Of a stretch of 64,000 bases of DNA, positions 60,801 through 64,000 are shown in pieces. The stretch is from the NCBI RefSeq assembly GCF_021462225.1, contig NC_061805.1, positions 1,673,001 to 1,737,000 of the forward strand, given 5' to 3'. Origin of the DNA: Girardinichthys multiradiatus (taxonomy: Eukaryota; Chordata; Actinopteri; Cyprinodontiformes; Goodeidae). Each line of letters begins with the position of its first letter. Position 1 is the first letter of the stretch. The position numbers were made by a program, and so were the translations under genes. The notes below the pieces were generated by a model. It did not search any database and had not been told where the DNA came from. It was given only the letters and a program-made list of their open reading frames with translations.

Positions 60801-62977
60801 TTCATCTTTTTGGAGAAGATCAAGAGATCAATAAAAGTTGATCAATGGAAGAATTTACATACTCTTAATAATTGGATCATATTCTTCATGACTGTGATCA
60901 TATTGTTGTTGTCACAATAACAAAGTACATACGATGCTTTAGTTTTGAGTGTTTCAGTGCATAATTATATATATCCAGCTCATGTATCAGGCCAGAAAAG
61001 TCAGTAAGGTTAAACTATTTTAATATTTGTGGTAATCCGTATTATTATAATTACATTATTGCAATAAGGAAAATGGAACATTTTAGGAGAATTTGATATA
61101 ATTGATGCAAATTGGACTGGACTTAAGTCTATCCTTATCTGTGTCAGCTTTATCATTTCAGCATGCAGCCATTCCTGGGAGATTGCTGCTCACACTGAGC
61201 TGCTCCAATGTCACTACATGCTTATGGTAGACTGCATGTGATCTGAATCTGAATGCATGATTGGATAATATTGGAATCAACTGGATTGATTTAATTTGAG
61301 CCTGGACCAATCTAGATTCATTAAACATAGATATGGGTTCAACCTGTTTGTCTCGTAATGTTGAGATGTAATTATTTGAGAATAGGCGTAACATAAATGC
61401 ATCGAACTAACATTTTTTTAAATTCATTATTGTTGTGGTTTCAATATTTTTTGCTGATACGTTTTAGTACTAATTCGTAGTTTCCTCTTTTTCTATTATA
61501 ATTTTTTGTTAAAAAAAAAAAAAAAAAAACTCCTAAAGAGTTCAGAGAGAAGTATAAAACTAAAGGGCGACTGTTTTGCACTGGACATGATGAGTCAATC
61601 TACGGTTTAACAAATGCTACTAGTAGAACACAGTAATTCAAAAATGAACAAACTACTTTCTACTTTCTGACTGTTTGCTGACTGACCATTTGAGCTTGGA
61701 GGTTGAGCACCAAGGGGGCTATCCAGAGACCTCTGTCTTTTCTCTTTGTCCCGGTCTCTGCGGCGGTGGCAGTGACGGTGGTGGTGGTGTGTTCTCTCCT
61801 GACGGGGTTTTTCCAGGGTGTAGTCCCTCAGGTTAACTTCCTGGGGCCGCTGTGGAGCTACAGTAGAAGCCGAGCGCCTCATAGGGCTAGCATCAGGGAC
61901 AGACTAAAAGAGCAAGGAAAGAAAAGGCATCAATGAGAATCACATCCCAAACAAGTTATTTGTGTGCAATTCAGGCTCCAAAGTATTATTGTACATGATA
62001 CTTCCTTCTGTGCCATAAAGGCTTTTTTTTAATGAAAGATCTGGATTTCAACATTTCTACATATTACACTTAACCCTTGAAGGACCTATATAGTGAACAT
62101 GCAGTTTTTACCTTTAAGTCCCAAAACGGTACCTCTTCTAAAAGTGTAATAAAAATGTTATATTAATTTATTTTCACTTTCAGTGCATCAGATCTTTTCA
62201 ACAACTTCAGACCTATCCATAGATATAAAGTTTTCATATTTTTTAAAATCTTTTATATGTTGTTATGCCATTTTTGTCCAAAAAGCATGAAAATGTAATA
62301 TTTTCCTAAAATAAACATTAAAGGGTTCCCCCTATGCCAGGCAGCCTTTCCTCCACCAATCCCTTCTGCCCCTCAGATGAATTCTCACTGCTGCTAATAT
62401 CCTCCTCAGGGAAGCAGCAGCAGGACCGCTAAAATAGCCTCATCTGGAGTTAGTCTTCTCTTCATGGCTGTATCCTAGATAAATGACAAGCAAACTGCAG
62501 GCTGCAAACTATTATCACAGAAGATGCACCTGCATAAATGTGCTTGCTACATATCCAATAGAAGAGAGGAGTCTCTGTCTCCATAAAGAAAACAAGGTAA
62601 GAGAACCATGTCCTATGGTTATATTGGGAGTCAATAGCATCAAATTGGTACCGAAGGTAAAAAGTGTACACAAAATTTAGAACTCTTATCATACATACCT
62701 TGCAATCAAAAGGATAAAGAAATTAAAAAAATAAAGAGGTGCCTCAAGGGTTAAGAAAGCATTGTTCAGTTTTCATTAGAACCTTCAGCAGTGATAGCAC
62801 CTGACCAAGTCCAGCACTGACATAGCCACATGTGTACTGGTACTACTTCTATAGGTCTAAGAATTTTCAATGATGCAAATCTCTGGCCAGCTCATGCAGT
62901 ACCATAAACAGGGAGGTACTTAATGACACATGAGAGTGTATACTTACATCTAGATACATCCCTGGAGAGTGTCTCTG
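54851..62977 (-). CDS. cacna1b: Voltage-gated N-type calcium channel alpha-1B (CaV2.2), C-terminal exons
   Basis: Four exons of the cytoplasmic C-terminal tail, in order 62948-62977, 61687-61903, 60305-60516 and 54851-55381, join in frame for 329 residues and a TAG stop. They carry strong CaV2.2 signatures: [75 protein letters not shown] and VPNGYH. CaV2.2 is the presynaptic pore subunit triggering transmitter release; this tail binds scaffold and active-zone proteins. The rest of the gene lies right of the window. The protein ends RALRYRR and lacks the terminal D-x-W-C PDZ ligand of mammalian CaV2.2; a D-E-W-C occurs out of frame just past the stop. The 30-bp exon is the least certain. Confidence 0.92.
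56486..57049 (+). mobile_element. Solo LTR (564 bp), Gypsy-like
   Basis: It starts TGTTATGATT, ends GCCCTAACA, so has the TG...CA termini and a TGTTA/TAACA inverted repeat. It is flanked by the perfect 5-bp duplication GGAAC (56481-56485 and 57050-57054). No internal retroelement sequence remains, as after LTR-LTR recombination. The end region CTCGTCTGCATTCTGGGGTC resembles other fish Gypsy LTRs. Confidence 0.88.
57437..59288 (+). mobile_element. Long solo LTR (1852 bp)
   Basis: It begins TGTTGGGATCCCAG and ends ATCACAACA, giving a perfect TGTTG/CAACA inverted repeat. The flanks are GCAA (57433-57436) and GCAG (59289-59292), a 4-bp duplication with one mutation. The interrupted Tc1 sequence resumes exactly after it. 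There is no coding content. Such a long LTR is unlike the 564-bp one nearby and could come from a retrovirus-like or large Gypsy element; the family is not determined. Confidence 0.75.
62948..62977 (-). other. cacna1b: Candidate 30-nt microexon of cacna1b
   Basis: A 30-base segment encoding [10 protein letters not shown] lies between a strong pyrimidine-rich acceptor (CTCTCCGGCCTCACAG) and a consensus donor (GTAAGTA). It is phase 0 at both ends and joins the next exon ([13 protein letters not shown]) in frame. The acceptor is CAG|CAG, a NAGNAG tandem that could add or drop one Gln. I could not align the ten residues to a remembered CaV2.2, so the call rests on splice signals and phase. Confidence 0.55.
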
Positions 62978-64000
62978 CTGTGAGGCCGGAGAGGGACAGA
63001 CACGAAAGAGACAGAGTCAGTAACGAAGCAATATGATACAGCTGAAAATAGATGTTCCATACACGGGCCGATTTAGTGGCAAAGAACAATAACAAGCACT
63101 TCTACAAAGTCTGCCAACACAACTATATCTTAGAAATTGCTATAAATAAAATAATTTTTACGTGTTTCAACAGAACACTCAAAAAAAGCCAATTAAATAA
63201 GCACCAACACTAAATTTCAGTATATTAGAATATTATTAAAAAGTCAATTTATTTAGTTCATTTGATTCATAAAGTGGAAGTTATATATAGATTTAATACA
63301 CACAGAGTGATATATTTTAAGTATTAATTTCTATTAATTTTAAAGACAATGGCTTACGGCTAACGACAACCCAAAAATCAGTTTCTCAGAAAAACTGTAA
63401 GATTTTTACAATAAAACAGATAAAATAAAATCATATGTTATGATCACATTTTGATCTATACAATGATGGTGCTGAGCAGTCACAGACAACCTAGACAAGG
63501 AGGGTAAGTCTGAAAAGGTTGTTGCTAAAAATGTTGACTGTTAAGAGAGTGCTATAACTAGGCACATTAAGAAAAGTTGAGTGGAGGGAAAAACACAGTA
63601 CTTCAAGACCCATTCAAAAGATTGGGGGACACTCACAAGGCACCCCCAAGCCAAACTACTCAGAGAATAACAACCAGGTTTTTGTAAGCTAATACCAGCC
63701 TCTGTGTTTCTTTGAATTCTGGACTCTGAGAAAAAAGAAAATCATGTAACTAAATGATGTACAAATAAACAGTTAAGGGAAAGTGCATGTTTCTGTTGTT
63801 TGACCAGTTAACTGGTGCATATCTAACCAGTACCTTTGATTTAGGAATGAAACAATGTGAAGCTGAAACATTTAACTAACTTTAAAAGACTGCGTAACTT
63901 TGTACAAAACAGACATGGCCAATCTGATCTGCACGTCTAAGCTGACCTTCAGAAAACAAAATCAGGTATTACAATAGGTCATCCTGCATATCTCCGGCAA
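62978..64000 (-). other. cacna1b intron sequence at the window edge
   Basis: No certain exon is visible. A 30-base candidate at 63696-63725 has a good acceptor but a weak donor (CTG|GTATTA) and was not accepted. The remainder is AT-rich intron. Confidence 0.5.

Noticed and set aside
63696..63725. A second 30-nt cacna1b exon candidate (SPEFKETQRL)
   Set aside because: The acceptor is good, but the donor CTG|GTATTA is weak and the peptide matches nothing I recall of CaV2.2. It stays unproven.
1..64000. tRNA, rRNA or known small RNA genes
   Set aside because: I looked for B-box-like GGTTCGAATC and for cloverleaf patterns on both strands by eye and found none convincing. A tRNAscan or Rfam search would settle it.

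Overview
The window is vertebrate nuclear DNA, almost certainly from a ray-finned (percomorph-type) fish. Its genes are split by many introns with GT/AG borders, the intergenic DNA is AT-rich, and the repeats are typical fish families: Tc1/mariner transposons, a Rex3-like LINE, L2-type LINE ends, Gypsy and BEL/Pao LTR elements, and a Polinton/Maverick. The species cannot be named from sequence alone.

Four conserved genes can be read, all of them in the human 9q34.3 neighbourhood. From left to right: the first coding exon of a p67phox/NOXA1-like NADPH oxidase activator (386-559, minus); a complete dpp7 for the lysosomal serine peptidase dipeptidyl peptidase 2 (7188-15863, plus, 13 exons, 497 aa); a complete man1b1 for ER alpha-1,2-mannosidase (19699-36517, minus, 13 coding exons, 643 aa); and the 3' coding end of cacna1b, the N-type calcium channel pore subunit (54851-62977, minus). 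Every exon of dpp7 and man1b1 joins in frame and the catalytic residues are present, so both look functional. The two genes converge tail to tail, with poly(A) signals about 430 bp apart.

The rest is mostly mobile DNA. At 3.7-6.5 kb, two unrelated Tc1 elements (families A and B here) abut and share one TA. A second copy of each sits in man1b1 introns, either side of exon 7. The intronic family B copy keeps an uninterrupted 343-aa transposase with DD36E spacing. A Rex3-like LINE with a perfect 16-bp target duplication lies antisense in man1b1 intron 1. Upstream of man1b1 is a decayed BEL/Pao element holding a Tc1 fragment (37.9-41.8 kb), then a Polinton fragment (42.6-45.8 kb: polymerase exonuclease domain, basic protein, adenovirus-type protease, capsid C-terminus) cut by an LTR, then two unrelated minisatellites that share a 45-bp period. 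The last intron of cacna1b contains a Tc1 element that has itself been hit by two solo LTRs.

Points most worth a second look: the intact DD36E transposase; a perfect CLEAR/TFEB palindrome 96 bp before the dpp7 start; a 390-410 bp duplicated segment of unknown nature at 47.7 and 50.4 kb whose coding-length differences are multiples of three; and an out-of-frame D-E-W-C signature just past the cacna1b stop. Gene identities rest on remembered family sequences, not on a database search.
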